Notes: generated by a model from the letters alone, not told the origin. A stretch of DNA of 64,000 bases from Saturnia japonica (GCA_033032175.1 CM065309.1:11098001-11162000); one strand, 5' to 3'; shown: positions 1 to 11,604, numbered from the stretch's first letter. Numbers and translations: made by a program.

Positions 1-435
1 TCAAAATAAAATGATGGAATGTAAATAGCTATTGCGTACTATCAAAAGAGTGCGGAGCCGTGGGCATACCACTAGTAATATTAATAATGAACAATTTAAT
101 AATAATACACCCATCACAAGTTAATAATGTCACTTTTGACAGCAACCGTTTTGACGTAACTAGAGATAATATCAATGAGAATCTGTAACCAGAGTAACTG
201 ATTTTCGTTAGAAATTGATCCAGCTTTATAACCTTTTAAATTATTTTACGTTTTACATGGAAAGCTAAAAAAAAGGCCGCGCAGTTGTGAACAAAGTTTT
301 TTACAAGGACACACTTAAAACAATTAGCTAAAAAAAAGGTCGCGGAGTCGTAAACAAAATTGTTTACAAAAATACATCCTTAATAATTACTAATTTTATC
401 CAATTAATAACCTAGCATTAGCAATTACTCATGGT
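1..435. other. AT-rich intergenic stretch, no gene seen
   Basis: No convincing coding region. The only structure is a short tandem duplication at about 263-385, described separately. The right end, with the motif atggtacttcaat, belongs to the tandem array that reappears after the hAT element. Confidence 0.5.
263..385. repeat. Two-copy tandem repeat, about 63 bp
   Basis: The string agctaaaaaaaaggccgcgc begins at 263 and a close copy (ggtcgcgg in place of ggccgcgc) begins at 326. Both are followed by a similar stretch containing gtaaacaaa or gtgaacaaa and ttacaa. Two diverged units only; no function suggested. Confidence 0.55.
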
Positions 436-672
436 ACTTCAATCAGCGGTGGCCTTACCCATTGCGAGGCTCCGGACGGTAGGTCTTTGCGAGGCCTTTT
501 AACCTACGGAAAAGTACCTATGTGATGCGAAAGTAGGTATGGTTGTTTGGTAGGTATTCGTTATGTTTGACGAGAAATGCTAAAGTTATAAAAATAAATA
601 AAATTGGAGTTTTAAAATATTTTACTTACATTGAAAGATTTACAAAATTAACAAATACAGAGATCATAAATT

Positions 673-3534
673 TTAAAATTGATGTTTGCGGCTTTTACTA
701 AGATTATCTTTAATTAAAGCACAAAAATCTAACGAATGAGCTACGTCATTTTCGATTGAAAGAATAGCAAGGGCTGAAAGCCGATCCTGTGTCATCGAAT
801 TCCTCAAATATGTTTTAATAATTTTAAGCCTCAAAAAACTCCTTTCAGCAGACGCAACCGTAACAGGTATAGTGGCAATAATTCTCAGAACTATGTATTT
901 CGATAGTGGGGTAAACTTCAGTTAAATTTCTTTTTCTATTATGTATTTCAACACCGAGATAATGGTATCGTTTCCTTCATACACACGGATCAACATATTC
1001 AGTTCTTCGTACAATTCATGTCCATCAATATCACATGATTCTCCTACTGTCACAGATATTTGCAAGTCGCTGCATTGCTTCGAAAGTTCACTATCACTAA
1101 TTTCCTTTAATCTTTTTATATTATACATGAAACCAAATATACTCGCTCTCATGATGTCCTAGGATGGCAGCTTGCGCGCACATTGTCAAAAATAACATAA
1201 AAATAGTTTATTTTGAAAATCTCTTCCGCATTCGATTCATGTCCTTCATCTTCCTCTTTTTTTTACGTCGTCTTCTGACTTCTTTAAAGTGTCTGTCATT
1301 ATCATTTTTTTCGGCTATTACTCTCGCTGTTACAAAGGATGACTGAAAACCATTTTCTCGATAATTATCGAGCCAATTTGTGAATGCGTCTAGGTGATAT
1401 ATAGCCACATTTAAGTGCATGTTTTCGCTTTGCCACATTTTACTGATAATATTAATTTATCTTTGTAAGAATACATACATACCATCGTGCCTGTATTCCC
1501 CGAAGGGTTAGGCAGAGGTGTACCAATGTACACCCACAGTTCGCCGAGTATGTTTTTAAGTCCCATGTAATAAGGGGGCGAGCTTATTGCCATTAATCGG
1601 GCACGAAGCCAAACTCTGAGCTGTTACTGAGAATTTCATAGGAAAAACTTTAATAACACTTTGCTCGACCTGGAAATCGAACCCAGGACCTCAGTCGTAG
1701 CAGTCGCGCTTACGACCTAGTGGTAGTTAGCCTAGTGGCTAACGAGACAGTTGGCAGAATGTCATACCATATGACAAGTGAAACTACAAATTCGTATGTA
1801 GTTATTTCCTTTTCTATAGAATGGTATTCACTGACCAACTGACATTCTGTTGTATTTTCGTCTAAGTCCTTTAAAGCATCACATCTATCGCTTAGTTGGT
1901 ATTTAACGGCCTTCACCGATGCTACCCTGCACTCCCATCTAGTTTCAGAAAGTTGTTTTAGCGATAAGGATTTTACATGAGCATTTAAAATAGCCCACTT
2001 CTGACTTGAGCCGGCAAACAGAGTATACAACCTTTGCAGCAAACCAAACCAGATTTTGCTTGGACACAAGACGATGCTGCATCTCCTACGATGAGATTCC
2101 AGCTATGACTCCCACAAGGTAAAAAATAAGCAAGTGGATTAATTTCAATAATACGTTTTTGGACACCACTTTTTTCAACACGCTTATTGGCACCATTATC
2201 ATATCCTTGGGCTCTGCAGTTTTGCAATGATATACCTAACTCTTCTAATTCTGTGATTATATAATTAGTCAAACTCTCAGCTGTGGTTTTTTCGACAGCT
2301 ATGAAACCTATAAAATGTTCTTCAATTTCAGCTGCTTTTGTATTAAAAAACCTTATAATAATTGATAGTTGCTCAACACGAGAAACGTCGTGAGTACAAT
2401 CAAGAATAATAGAGTAATATTTATTATTAATTATTTTTTTAACAATTTCAGTTTTCACGTGACTTGCCATTAATTGTAGCTCATTTTGAATATTTTTTCC
2501 GACATAGTGGTCATTAATCGTTTTATCTTTTACTTGTTGTAAGTAAAGTCTCAGCACGGGATCAAATCGGGCTATTAACTTTACTAAATCTATAAAGTTA
2601 CCGCTTGTCTCACTCGAACCTGAGTCAGATGTTAACTACTCTCTATGACCCCTGAAGACAAATTGTGAGATGCTAAAAAAAATTTAATTGCGAGCAATCG
2701 TTCTAAAATATCTCTCCAACGTTACCTTTCTTGTTCAATTTGTAACTGAGCCAAGGAGTCAATAGTTGAACAGCTTTTTAAACCACTCTCTAAATTAATC
2801 CATTTCAGCATACAATCTTTGTGCTGTCGACTAGATTAATGTGACTTTAGGTAATCACCCAAGTGTTTCCAATCACACACTCCTTCACTTGATCCAATCT
2901 TTATATTTTCTAGCCCGAATATTCGACCCGAAAAGCAGTAAACAGCATCCTTTGTTTATGAATAAATTATCCAGCACCTGTCAAGCTTTTCACCGTTAAC
3001 TAATATCTTATTATAATGATATTCACTGAATCGCCGTCCATTATCATTCACGGGAAATAACTCAACTTTAATCCGGATTGGATCTCATAATACAATCTCA
3101 GTTCGGTCTACATCAGTAATTGTTATGGGCCACAAACCGGGGTCATTTTGAGGATTCAGATTTTCTATTCCAGCAGTCATGGATGTAGACATAGACTCGG
3201 GCTCAGATTCGTGTTCTTGACAGGATAGCTTTGACGGCGGCACCGGTGACCTAAGAGACAATGATGTAGTTAAATCATCATCATCCTCGCTGTTTTTCCT
3301 TGATGACGGCGGCGGCACCCATGATGATGTGGAAGGAATGTTTTCAGCTGAATCAGGATTAAAGTCACTTTCAATCAATAAATGTTTCGTATGGGTTTCT
3401 TGATCATCACTTTTTATAAATTTATATAAAGATCCACGTAGATTTTCTTGTACCTGCTTTCTTTTGATAGCTCGTTTCCTTTTTTAACTACCTGACTCAA
3501 ATTTTCTACTGGCATCACGATCACGCGAACTCAT
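673..3534 (-). pseudogene. hAT transposase pseudogene
   Basis: Read on the minus strand from an ATG at 3534 (MSSRDRDASRKFES). Next comes an acidic, Ser-rich stretch (3378-3085), then a TTF-type N-terminal region recognisable from VNDNGRRFSEYHYNK (about 3060-2990). The DUF4371/RNase H-like core (2557-2060) includes IILDCTHDVSRVEQ and GYDNGANKR. After the SINE interruption the frame resumes with SENMHLNVAI and NYRENGF (1438-1208), then FGFMYNIKRLK (1152-922). The C-terminal hAT dimerisation domain includes VTVASAERSF and KIIKTYLR (about 880-700) and ends with TAA at 673-675. In-frame stops occur in at least five places, plus frameshifts and the SINE. The order matches the ZMYM1-like hAT family; it would have cut and pasted the element. 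Confidence 0.88.
1470..1733 (-). mobile_element. tRNA-derived SINE inserted in the hAT transposase
   Basis: On the minus strand the element opens with a tRNA-like head: an A-box region around ctaggtcgtaagcgcg and a B box gggttcgatttcc. The body contains cccgattaatggc, gtgggtgtaca, ctgcctaaccc and ttcgggg, and it ends in a (gtat)n tail at 1471-1483. The same element lies at 46,962-47,187 in the other orientation, which confirms the boundaries. Transposase sequence stops at about 1734 and resumes below 1440. RNA polymerase III transcription is expected for this class but is not shown here. Confidence 0.85.
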
Positions 3535-4188
3535 TTCATAAATCTTGTTTTGTTTCGCACAAATAGTCAGAAATAATTTTTAAGTAGGTGTCACACAGTT
3601 TTTTTACACTTTATCAGCTTACTCAATACCTAAAATACTATAATTTACACTTTTGCAGCTCACTCAATACTTGAAACACTATAAGAGCGTAATATTAAAT
3701 ATAATTGAAAGATATGTATGCACGGTACAGCAACGATTTTGTAACTCATACTGCAAGCAAAATAATCCCAAGGTGACAAAAGTTGACGAACGAAATATAA
3801 CAAGGGAATTCCTTTAGCGATGGGGATTCCCCGAGCGATAGACGAGCAGAACATTATGTCCCGACTCCCAAGTCACAGACTATATAATACTATACTAGTC
3901 CTGAGTGCTATGCGTTTAAAAAACCGATCTTTAAGTTTTTCGAGGCGCGATATTCAAGTACCACAAAATAAATTTATCAATTATGATTTGGATGAAGGAA
4001 TTAGTTAACTAACTTTTTTTAATTTACCGTTATGTTACAAACTTAATAAATAATTAAGAATCAAAATGAAAAGTTTTAAATTAAAAAAAAAACATAGTTA
4101 AAATTATTTGTGTTTTTTGACGCGAGGCCCCAGCAAGAGCGGGACCCCAAGCGATTGCCCTGTTCGCCACCCCCTAAGGCCGCCACTG

Positions 4189-4440
4189 ACTTCAATTATG
4201 AATGATCATTGATCACTCATCTTCGAACTACTAGTAATAGTCATTACTAATGGTACTTCGATCACGAATGATCACTCATCAACTCACCATCCAACTTTAT
4301 AGTAATAATAGTAATTACTAATAGTACTTCGATTAGAATGATTATTCATCATCGATATACTAACATTAGTAACTACTAATGGTACTTCAATTATGAATGA
4401 TTACTCATATCGGATAATATTACTAATTAATAAGGGCTAT
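4189..4440. repeat. Degenerate tandem array around taatggtacttcaat
   Basis: The motif (t)ggtacttc(g/a)at recurs at 436/4189 (split by the hAT element), 4251, 4323 and 4381. Each copy is followed by gaatgat and an actcatc-like string. Spacing is about 60-70 bp. The hAT target duplication acttcaat is part of this unit. Confidence 0.7.
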
Positions 4441-4484
4441 TTTCGAAATATCTCAAGTTATCTTCATAATTTTTTGATTACATA

Positions 4485-4915
4485 ACATTAACTCATAATC
4501 GTTCACTGCTAGGTTATTGGAGTTTTTAGCGCGATCTTGAAGTGACATGTTGTAGTTTTTATTTGTAATTCATTCTCATAGGTTTTTGACCCCATATTGT
4601 GTATTATTGGTGGTGTTTTGCGTGATATAGTTCGGTTTTTGTACATAAATGAAGTGGATTATAAATATAAGCTAAAGGCATTCATTTTGAGATCCCGTCA
4701 AAACTTCCTAGAAAGTTCAAACAAGGGAACCACCACCTTGTTAGTATACTGAAGTTGCCATATGAGAAGACACTATATTAATTTAGTATTGTTACTAATG
4801 GTCATTAAAGAGGACTACTTTTTTTTTCTTTTATATGGCAACCCAGACCTCTTTTGTCTCGAGACTTGACTAAAAAGGGGACTAGTTGCCAAGGTAGAAA
4901 GAAGAAGAAGACATC
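4485..4915 (+). repeat. Dispersed repeat family A, copy 1
   Basis: Shares long strings with 23,555-23,780 and 59,465-59,790, all in the same orientation. Markers are tagcgcgatcttgaagtgac, gttgtagttttt, ttttgacccc, ttttgcgtgatatagtt and gaagtggatta, then a gaagaagaag string near the end. No coding frame seen. Probably a non-autonomous transposon, class undetermined. Confidence 0.65.
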
Positions 4916-6189
4916 ACCAGGGTTGTCAATCTGTGGGGAATTCCCCAAAATGCAGGGAATTTAACTGCATTAGGGCATTTGTGGGTATTGGCTATTTTAA
5001 CGCTCTTTACATGCAATCGTAAAAGGCAACTGCCTTCAGTTCACAACTTTTATCCTTTTTTAACAACACAGTTTGCGCCTAACTCTGTGATTTCCTATCA
5101 CTTTTGTTTCAACATGCATATATATCGTTTTCAAATTGCTTTTAGTGAGAGTATAACGCGTCTATTTATAAAACTTTATTGGAAAATGCAGGAATTTTAA
5201 GGGCTTAACATTGTGAGATTTATTTGTTTTGGCACGCTTAAAAAAGGGTAAAATTGCGAGTTTCTCGAACATTATAAGACTGATTAAAATACATACAGAT
5301 CAAATCATGCTGTTGCCGGGATACAATTTTTGGATTTATTATTGTTTTGTTAAGCCAAAGTATAACTATTTACATTCGTACATAAGTGCTCATGATTATT
5401 TAGCTATCGATTGTTGATGTATTGATAGTTTTATACTTAAAACATCATGATTAATGAAAACACACTTAAAAAAATATCACATTTCCCTTATTTATATTGT
5501 GTGTAACTGAAAGTTACTAGGGCTTAAAAATAGTTTAGATATCAAAACAGCCATGTTCCCAAATTTACAAATCGTATATAATATATTTCATATATGGGTT
5601 TGTGACAGAATGGCACATATATATATATGTTGACAAATGTAGATAAACCCAAACATAAGGTGTTTTATCAATAAATATGTACAACTATTAATAAATAAAT
5701 GTATATAGGTACTAGATATTATATAAATACATTAATATAAATCAAACAACAGAGGTAGAGTCTGGACGACCATTGGACGCTGCGGTGTTCCCGCGTTCAC
5801 TGAAGTGATGTACCAAGCTAAATATTTTTATTATTTTTTTAATGTATTTCTAATGTTTCTTGATGGAAATCTTTTATTACTTAATGTTAACTATTATTGA
5901 AAAAGATTACGCTTAAAAAAAGTTCGTTGATGGCTCTTGGTAGCGATGATATTAAATAAAACTTGTTTGAATTTAATAGTACGAAGGTAAATATTGTTTT
6001 TATAAAAACATAAAAATGTCATGTGTTGCGATAAAATAATTAATCTTAAAACACAGACGGTATACACTGTACTTATACATGCATTTTTTTTAACCTCGGT
6101 TTAGTTAAATTTTGAAAGGTGCCCAATTGCCTTGTTTGTCTAATTTCAATGGTTTTATTTCTTTATGTAGCTCCACTTAATTGTTTTAA
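4916..6189. other. AT-rich intergenic DNA, no gene seen
   Basis: No feature supported. Small palindromes such as ggggaattcccc (near 4936) and a short (at)n run near 5620 are the only structure. Confidence 0.5.
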
Positions 6190-6560
6190 TATAACTGTTG
6201 GGTACGCGTCACTTCCCCTCTGCGTGAGGGAGGGGGGAAGGTGTGACGCTTCTCCGGTTTGGACGGGCGTTTTTTTCATGGCGGATGCTCGTCTAGTGGA
6301 CGCCGTACGGATGCCAGGGGCGTTCGATGGTAGTGAGGGGGTCCGGGGGGTGTAATAATGCACGGCCGCTTGAGGTGCCGGGTATTCAATGAAAGTTGAA
6401 CTCTTCAATGTACTGCTCGCAGGACGACCAAAGCTTTCTTCTTGTAGTTACTCGTAGTTACTCGTAGTTACTTGTAATTACTTGTACTCGATGATTTGCG
6501 CCGTGCCCCATATGGCACCTCTTCGAGCTTAAGTAGTTCGGAGAGTTACCGTAAGGAGAG
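6190..6560. other. GC-rich island of unknown origin
   Basis: Base composition changes sharply from the flanking AT-rich DNA, with runs such as gggaggggggaagg, gggggtccggggggtg and cggatgctcgtctagtgg. At 6446-6486 there is a short array of a roughly 10-bp unit (tagttactcg, drifting to taattacttg). Both strands are open for 60-80 codons, but no protein family was recognised and composition alone favours open frames. It could be a fragment of an older retroelement untranslated region. Confidence 0.45.
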
Positions 6561-7185
6561 CCCCGCTTTAATTCGTATTTTTATGTCTGTTTTTACTTTG
6601 GTCGCCCTGTTAATCGCTTTATATTTCTTTCTTTATATACATTGTGGACACATGTCATATACCAAAAGATTCCTTGTTGTATTACCTATCCTTTGAACAT
6701 TCACATATTATATATATCAATTACATATTTCGTATATAACCCAAAAACTATGTAATTTACGGGCGGCGTCACCGCTTTCCGTTTGTAAAGTTACTGTAAC
6801 ATTGAATATTCTTACTGTATTGACTTATTCTATGCATTTACCTATTCCATAATAATTCTATTTCCATATATGTAACACACAATACATAAGCATTTATATA
6901 CAACTTAATACATAATATGCAACTTATAATGTAGCATAGTCGCTAACATTTCTCTATAATTTTATCTATATCGATCTATTCTATCATGACATTCATGACA
7001 CATAGTACATAACACATAAACACAATAATATAACATAATAAACTCGCTCAGCCTATCTAATGCCCACTCTGAGAAGCATACACATAACACACGGTGCCAT
7101 AAACTTAAGGACCTTAATTATCATTGTAAATGGATGAACTAAAATATAAAAATTATTACTATTAGTAACGCCTAAAGATGTTTTA
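6561..7185. other. AT-rich DNA, no gene seen
   Basis: No feature supported; simple A/T-rich sequence with scattered cataa-type strings leading into the AT microsatellite. Confidence 0.5.
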
Positions 7186-7189
7186 CAGC

Positions 7190-7205
7190 AATATATATAT
7201 ATATA

Positions 7206-7253
<48 letters not shown>
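7190..7253. repeat. (AT)n microsatellite
   Basis: Nearly pure alternating AT for about 60 bp with one interruption (tctatat). It directly abuts the A tail of the minus-strand LINE, so it probably grew from that tail or its target. Confidence 0.9.
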
Positions 7254-7262
<9 letters not shown>

Positions 7263-7272
7263 TTTTTAGGCT

Positions 7273-7290
7273 TAGTCGCTTGGGCGACTA
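7273..7290 (-). promoter_or_regulatory. 3'-terminal hairpin of the LINE
   Basis: A perfect 7-bp stem (tagtcgc / gcgacta) with a 4-base loop lies just inside the A tail. In several LINE clades a 3' UTR stem-loop is the recognition site for the element's own reverse transcriptase. That role is inferred from position and perfection, not shown. Confidence 0.6.
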
Positions 7291-7347
7291 TGTTGCCTGT
7301 GTAATTTATAGTTCACAAGACAATTTCCACACAACATAAAACCAATA

Positions 7348-10300
7348 TTAACAATTACTTAACTTAATTTTAAATAGCTCCCTAGCAAAAAAAGACGAAG
7401 GGTCGGCCAAAATGGAATTATATATACCAATGTGGAACGAACCAGAAGCATTAAGTTTAGACCTAGTGGATTCACTCCGAACACACTCCACCAGAATGTG
7501 GTGCACATCATCTATGATTCCGCAAGTCGGACACATTGGAGATGGCGAATTTTTCCGATGGAATGTGTCCCGAGCGTAATCTCATTCCTGTTATGGCTTC
7601 TTGCCGATTAATTGTGATATTTTCTATCCAAGGAGTCTTTAAAGGATGCGGTTGTATCGTTTTGTACCATATTCCTTTGGATCTAGAGCGTTCGTCGGAG
7701 TATTCTTTCCAATGAAAATAGTAGTCATTTTTTAACATGTAATATAAATCAAAATGCGTTGGTAATACTTTAATTGGAATACCGTCGGAAGATCCTTGCC
7801 TGGCTAAGAGGTCAGCTCTTTCATTCCCGGCTATGTTTATATGAGATGGTATCCACTGCATAACAATTACTCTGTTATTCTTCTTTAAATCAAGTAATTG
7901 TTTTAAGATAGTGTAGGCTAACGGTGTTCCTCGAAAAGTCGAGGTACATCTAGCTACATGTTGAAGAGCACTTTTCGAGTCAGTTAGTATAACAACTTCT
8001 ATAGAGTCAGTTGACTGAACAAACGCTAGAGCTTCCGAAATAGCTAATAACTCAGCATGCATAATTGAAACATTTTCATTAATTTTGAATTTCATAGAAG
8101 TTTCGTAATTTGACTCAAAAAATGCGGCACCTATATAATTCCCATCTTTAGATCCGTCTGTGTATATTTTTGTAAACTTTTGATATTGGCAATTAATATA
8201 TTGGTCACAAATAGTTTTTATTTGGAGGGAATTATATTGACGTTTTGGTTTCGTGATACCATCTATATTTAGCCTAATTGTTAGGTCTATGCTGTCAACC
8301 CACGTATGTAAGGAAAACATTTCAAGATTTATGCTAGAGTGTATTGATATACTTTTAAAGCTAATATACGCACAGGCCAATAATGGTTTCTTTTTATTAC
8401 GCCAATAACGTGTTTGAAGAGAAGTGGATAATTCATCTATTAGCTTAACGAGGTTGTTTTTCACAAATGATTTAGATTTAAGTAAAAATTTTCCAGCTAA
8501 ATACTTTCTCCTAAGGTGTAATGGATATATGCTCAGTTCACTTTCCATTATGTGGATAGGAGTACTTTTAACAAAACTCCCAATAATTCTCATAGCCTGA
8601 TTTTGAATTTTATCAAGTTTATATAGATTAGACTGAGCACTATTATCATAAAGAAAGCTACCAAAATCAATTCGACTCCGAATGATGTTGATATATAATC
8701 TTATTAAATGTTTTGGGTGGACGCCCCAATTAGAACCAGCTAAAACTTTAAAAACATTAAGAAATTTCGAGGTAGATTCTGAAAGTCCATTAATATGTTT
8801 ACTCCATTTTAGAGATCGATCCAACCACAACCCCAAATATTTTACTGCGTCAGTTATTTGAATTGGAATACCTTTAATTTTGATGTCTATGTTGTTTCTA
8901 TTTACACCCTTTTTAAAGAGACAGATATTACTTTTTGTTGGTGAAATTTCCATACCGAGGTCACTTAACATAGATTGAGTTTCATTAAGAGCTACTTGTA
9001 AATGAGTGCTTGCTTCGGAAATATTTTTACAGACTTTGTATAAAACAAAGTCATCAGCATATTGAGATATAAAAATATTTGATATCTGTTTGCATATGTT
9101 CGCGGTAGCTATATTAAAAAGCAAAGGAGATAAAGGGTCTCCTTGGGCAAGACCTCGACTTGCACTTCTCATAAGAATATGTCCCTCTGATTCTATTGTA
9201 AGTGTTCTTTCTTTAAGAAAAGACCACAGATATTTGCAAATCCTAGACCCCAAGCTTATATCATTTAAATTATTTAGCAGCACCTGAATATCTATGTTAT
9301 TGTATGCATTATCAATATCTATAAAGCAGCCAAGAGTTACCAAATCTTTTGAAAAGCCGTTTTGTATTCGGGTTACCAATGTACTGAGATTATTAAGGCA
9401 TGACCGACCTTTCCTAAAACCCGTCATATTTTCATCGAAAAAGTTGTTTCTTTCTAAAAACCATTCAATCCGTTTATTAAGTATAGTATGAAAAATTTTG
9501 CATAAGCAGGATATAAGCGCTATTGGGCGTATTGAAGAAGAATTAACATGTATACGCCCTGGTTTAGGAATAGGGATAATATGAATAAATCGCCACTGAT
9601 TTGGTACATATCCTTTTTGCAAAATATTATTGTATATGCCTAAAAGAACATGTTTTGCATTATCAGGTAAGTTTTTAATCATGGAATATGAAATGTTGTC
9701 AGTACCTGGAGCTGTGTCTTTGGATTTTATAGATTTTTCAAGTTCCTGTATAGAAATTTTTGATTCTAATATGGTGTTATGTGAGTCAAAAAGAGGTTCA
9801 TTAGGGTTTACGTAATCAGGTGTTAAGTCGTGTAAAAGATTTTTAATTATTAAGGGATCAATTTGAGCTCGTGCTATTTTTCCACCCTTTAGCCATTTCA
9901 TTTGACGCCACATCTCAGTAGTTTCTCGGGGTAGGATTTCTCTTAAATGTAGTTAAGGCTAACCTTCGCTGTGCCACAGCTTTAGACAAGAATTGATTCC
10001 AATAAGGTTTCGGTATAAATTTGCTACTTGGGTTATTGTTACTTTTGTAAAAAGGTATATACATGTCTGCTGCGCTGTTAATAATATTTATAAATGAATT
10101 GTATATTTCTTGTATATCTTTAAACATATTCAAATTAGGGCACAGTGTTTCAATATACTGATTGTAGGAAATCCAATCAGCCTTTTTAAAATTTCTTCTA
10201 TTTTTAATATTCGGTAAACGATCAATAGAGGTTGATAATTTAATAATTAAGTGGTCACTGCCTAGGGTTTCGTTTGTTACAGTCCATGCAAATTTACATG

Positions 10301-10637
10301 CTATGTCAGTAGATGCGAGTGATATATCTGGAGATGATTCTTGTAGCGCTCCATTGACTAGCTTTACTCGAGTAGGATTGCCATCATTTAAAGACACCAA
10401 ATCGTTATCGATAGTGGAATCAAAGATAATGTTACCTCTCAGATTCATCCTATTGGACCAACATGGATGATGTCCATTTAGATCACCTAAAATCAACGAC
10501 TTCCTTGAAGCTAAAGAGAAAATATAGTCCCAGTCTCTTTGTGTACTTTGTACCACAGGTGGGCAATATATTGAAATAATAAGTTCTAAATAATTACAGT
10601 TAGACACTTTGACACCAACAATTTCTATTCCAGGGTT
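7348..10637 (-). pseudogene. LINE ORF2 relic: endonuclease, RT and RNase H
   Basis: Endonuclease part (10,634-9,918): GDLNGHHPCW, SSPDISLAS and LGSDHLIIK are the family motifs. RT part (9,913-7,508): motif A CFIDIDNAYNNI keeps its first Asp, motif B is GLAQGDPLSPLLFN, motif C is QYADDFVLY. RNase H keeps its acidic set: YTDGS, MHAELLAI, TDSKS and GNERAD. A CPTCG...H....C motif follows at 7,530-7,480. There are two visible breaks: a stop plus frame change between endonuclease and RT (9,914-9,917), and a frameshift at 7,508-7,536 just before the Cys motif. Catalytic residues are otherwise intact, suggesting a fairly recent insertion. Confidence 0.9.
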
Positions 10638-10640
10638 TTA

Positions 10641-11080
10641 TATTATCCCTGCAGTTCCCTTAACAATATTATGAATAAATTTCTAATTGTTTTATGTTGC
10701 ATCAATGTATTCTTTATAGCTTTGCACGTTTCTCACTCTCAACATGAATGTGAATTTTTCAAATTTGCGATAACAATTTCTGCCTATGTCGTACCCACAA
10801 TTAAGACAAATCTAACGACACCTTGTATGCTAAAGCCGTTTAAGCTGGTTAGGCTACAGAGCGTGCCAAAGAAAAAAACATATTATATACATACGCTCGA
10901 AAAATATAACCCTTCTTTTCGCGGTCAGGTAAAAACAGAAATGTTACGAGTTCATGGGTGTGTGTGTGCACGTTCATGTGTTTCTGTAATGTTTGTATGG
11001 CAGAAAAAAAATGTACCTCATGTTTGATATATACTTTATAAATTATGCCTATGTGGCTATACTTTTGTTAGGTACTCACT
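10641..11080. other. Spacer with no supported gene
   Basis: AT-rich spacer between the truncated LINE and the next MITE. A 118-codon open frame at 10,671 is discussed under rejected items. Confidence 0.4.
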
Positions 11081-11081
11081 A

Positions 11082-11601
11082 AAGTGGAGTTCAAGTATTA
11101 CGTAAAGCAATTTGGGAGGAGGGAGTCTTATAAAACGTTACGACGCGTTACAGGGGTAGGAGAGGTGTTCGAACAACGCGTTACGTAATTAAAATTTTTT
11201 TTAAATATAATACTAGGTCATTAAAATTTCCTATGATCGCTACCATTTTCGTTTATGTTTTACGAACAATCCCTCTATTATATTGTACCTAATTTTTATT
11301 TTGTTCTCCCAAGTTGGCAACCCTTTTCGTTTATGTTTTACGAGAAAACCCTCGACCGTATGGCTGTAGTCAGTGTTGTTAAAATGAATTCATAGTGTAA
11401 ATCCTCAAAACAGGGAGATTTGCATCATCAGCTGTTCTTGGCCTTTAAATGCTTTTATGCTTACTTGCTGACTTGGGTGTCCTGTAACATATAAGGAGGG
11501 GGAGAGAGGTACAGAAAAATGTTATGGCGTGTTACATGGGATGAAGGGAGGCTCAAAAATCTTTGAAAATTGCGTTACGTATTACTTGAACACCCCCTTG
11601 A
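11082..11601. mobile_element. MITE with gttcaagtattacgtaa ends, TA flanks
   Basis: Left end aagtggagttcaagtattac. The right end read inward is tcaagggggtgttcaagtaa, then tacgtaacgcaatttt. Arms match over about 30 bp and TA dinucleotides flank both ends (11,080-81 and 11,602-03), consistent with a Tc1/mariner-type duplication. Non-coding. Resembles in design, but not in sequence, the ttacgt-type MITEs at 43.4 and 56.2 kb. Confidence 0.7.
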
Positions 11602-11604
11602 TAT

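Larger units (their letters stand above)
444..4188 (-). mobile_element. Complete hAT DNA transposon (DUF4371/ZMYM1-like type)
   Basis: The left end begins cagcggtggcctta and the right end, read inward, begins cagtggcggcctta, so the terminal inverted repeats match with two differences. Both ends are flanked by the identical 8-bp duplication acttcaat (436-443 and 4189-4196). An 8-bp duplication is the hAT hallmark. The 3,745-bp interior carries a minus-strand transposase relic and a nested SINE. Ends and duplication are well preserved while the coding region is broken, so this copy is boundary-complete but cannot supply its own transposase. Confidence 0.92.
7254..10640 (-). mobile_element. 5'-truncated non-LTR retrotransposon with EN, RT and RNase H
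   Basis: Order on the minus strand is apurinic-type endonuclease, reverse transcriptase, RNase H, Cys/His motif, short 3' UTR, hairpin, A tail. An RNase H after the RT is found in I-like, Loner and LOA-type LINE clades; exact clade assignment needs a tree. The endonuclease frame runs into a stop near 10,638 with its N-terminal part missing, the usual result of incomplete reverse transcription. The tail (poly-T on + at 7254-7267) marks the 3' end. Confidence 0.9.

Noticed and set aside
6163..6408. 81-codon minus-strand ORF rich in Pro, Thr and Ser in the GC-rich island
   Set aside because: Open frames on both strands are expected from the base composition; no domain, no splice or start context. 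Left as an unassigned GC-rich segment.
7190..7253. (AT)n tract considered as a CRISPR-like or regulatory array
   Set aside because: It is a simple dinucleotide microsatellite with no spacers, adjoining a LINE A tail in a eukaryotic genome.
10671..11027. 118-codon plus-strand ORF starting MNKFLIVLCCINVFFIALHV, which looks like a signal peptide
   Set aside because: A hydrophobic start is expected by chance in T-rich DNA. The rest shows no family motif, there is no clear promoter or polyadenylation signal, and it begins right at the truncated end of a LINE. Expression data would be needed to revive it.
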